This document shows, in pieces, positions 63,424 through 64,000 of a stretch of 64,000 nt of DNA. This stretch comes from Chloranthus sessilifolius. Lineage: Eukaryota; Streptophyta; Magnoliopsida; Chloranthales; Chloranthaceae. The stretch's first letter is position 1, and every line of letters begins with the position of its first letter. Where the stretch lies: positions 16,396,088-16,460,087 of the forward strand of contig CM037593.1 of assembly GCA_021018995.1 (NCBI GenBank), read 5' to 3'. The notes beneath the pieces were generated by a model, which was not told the DNA's origin, did no database searches, and saw only the letters and a program-made list of their open reading frames with translations. A program made the translations under genes and the position numbers.

Positions 63424-64000
63424 CTATCCAACAGAGTCATTGTGGACAAAAAGGAGAGTAGGTTCCTCAGTAATATCATTAGAAGCTTCAGCTAGGTTGG
63501 CATAGTTTTCAAGTTTATTTGAACATTCAGATGAATAGTGTCCAAATTTTCTACATTGGAAGCATTGAACATTTGATCTACCTCTGCCATATCCAGTTTG
63601 AGAATAATTACGACGACCTCTACGCCCGTCGCGATAGGATGTGCCACCACGTTGTGAAAGACCGACCATGTTCACGTTCACCACAATTCTCCGGTGAGCT
63701 TTGTTCGATGCTTGCTCTATTGTAGTGATAGTGCTCGAGTATTCTTTAGAATCTGCTCATGAACTTGCAAAGAACCTAAAAGTTCTTGATGATAGTTTCC
63801 AAGTTCTTGGACTCCTCTATTCTTGTTACTACATGCTCAAAGTTGTGTGTGAGATCTGGGGATCTTCTCCATCACCTAACGTCATCAAGTTTTTCACCAT
63901 TCCTCTTCATTTGATTGACAATCAATCAGTGAGTAATAATCCGAGATTGTCTCCCCTTCTGTCATGCGGGCTGCTTCAAATTCACCTCTTAAAGCTTGTA
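63424..64000 (-). pseudogene. Copia gag C-terminal part with zinc knuckle (partial)
   Basis: Reverse strand: LRGEFEAARMTEGETISDYY at the window edge, then shifted frames matching the gag core (EKLDDVR, NFEHVVTRIEESK), and an open run from 63684 with YSQTGYGRGRSNVQ and CFQCRKFGHYSSEC, the nucleocapsid knuckle. At least two frameshifts break the upstream part. It ends at the in-frame stop before the protease. Confidence 0.82.

Larger units (their letters stand above)
60300..64000 (-). mobile_element. Reverse Ty1/copia element, nearly intact, runs off the window
   Basis: From the right edge leftward: gag (beyond 63420), protease, integrase, RT, RNase H, polypurine tract and 3' LTR, in standard Ty1/copia order on the minus strand. 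It inserted into the RT gene of the forward copia element, so it is the younger of the two. Its 5' LTR is outside the window. Confidence 0.9.

Noticed and set aside
1..64000. CRISPR arrays, tRNA and rRNA genes
   Set aside because: No regularly spaced short repeats of CRISPR type and no cloverleaf or rRNA-like segments were seen; the tRNA-like matches at 963 and 57427 are retroelement primer sites.

Overview
The window looks like nuclear DNA of a flowering plant with a large, repeat-rich genome. The evidence is plant-type LTR retrotransposons, L1- and RTE-type LINEs, many hAT-like MITEs, spliceosomal introns, and fragments of plant gene families (NAC, CLAVATA2-like LRR, LIP5, PP2A B55, FatB thioesterase, OPT transporter). 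The species cannot be read from the sequence. I find no gene that is clearly complete: every recognisable host gene is a fragment or is broken, and the rest is mobile DNA in several layers of nesting.

Layout. 1-5.9 kb: a Ty3/gypsy-like non-autonomous LTR element with a tRNA-Asp-type primer site, almost no coding capacity and a truncated 3' LTR. 6-8.1 kb: a reverse-strand LINE ORF1 remnant, a possible RanBP2 zinc-finger fragment, and a MITE carrying a second MITE. 9.5-12.7 kb: exons of a PP2A B55 subunit and of a LIP5/VTA1 protein, with intact splice sites. 15.5-23.8 kb: an 8.3-kb inverted-repeat locus of NAC-domain sequence. Its two outer arms carry inward-facing promoter-like segments. Between them lie four units of about 1.43-1.47 kb, each holding a sense NAC exon, a palindromic centre and an antisense NAC copy. 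24.0-28.3 kb: a CLAVATA2-like LRR pseudogene split by a 3.2-kb solo LTR. 30-36.3 kb: exon fragments of an RRM protein, a signal-peptide protein, a WD40 protein and an oligopeptide transporter, plus a four-deep nest of hAT-like elements. 36.3-40.9 kb: a copia RT remnant, a CACTA-type terminus, a FatB thioesterase exon and a fold-back element. 41-47.8 kb: a nearly full-length but dead L1-type LINE with a 14-16 bp target duplication, itself hit by a hAT element. 48.2-55.9 kb: an RTE LINE 3' end, a 5'-truncated LINE carrying an RNase H domain, and many MITEs. 56.5-64 kb: a forward copia element whose RT is split by a younger reverse copia element that runs off the window.

The most interesting locus is the NAC array. 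Transcription from either end would give RNA that folds back over several hundred bases per unit, as expected of an inverted-repeat small-RNA source aimed at NAC genes. That role is inference; the structure is read directly. The second point of interest is that exon fragments of seven or eight unrelated genes between 9.5 and 39.7 kb all lie on the plus strand with introns retained. This suggests DNA-level capture (Helitron- or Pack-type) or a shared segmental origin, rather than retroposition.
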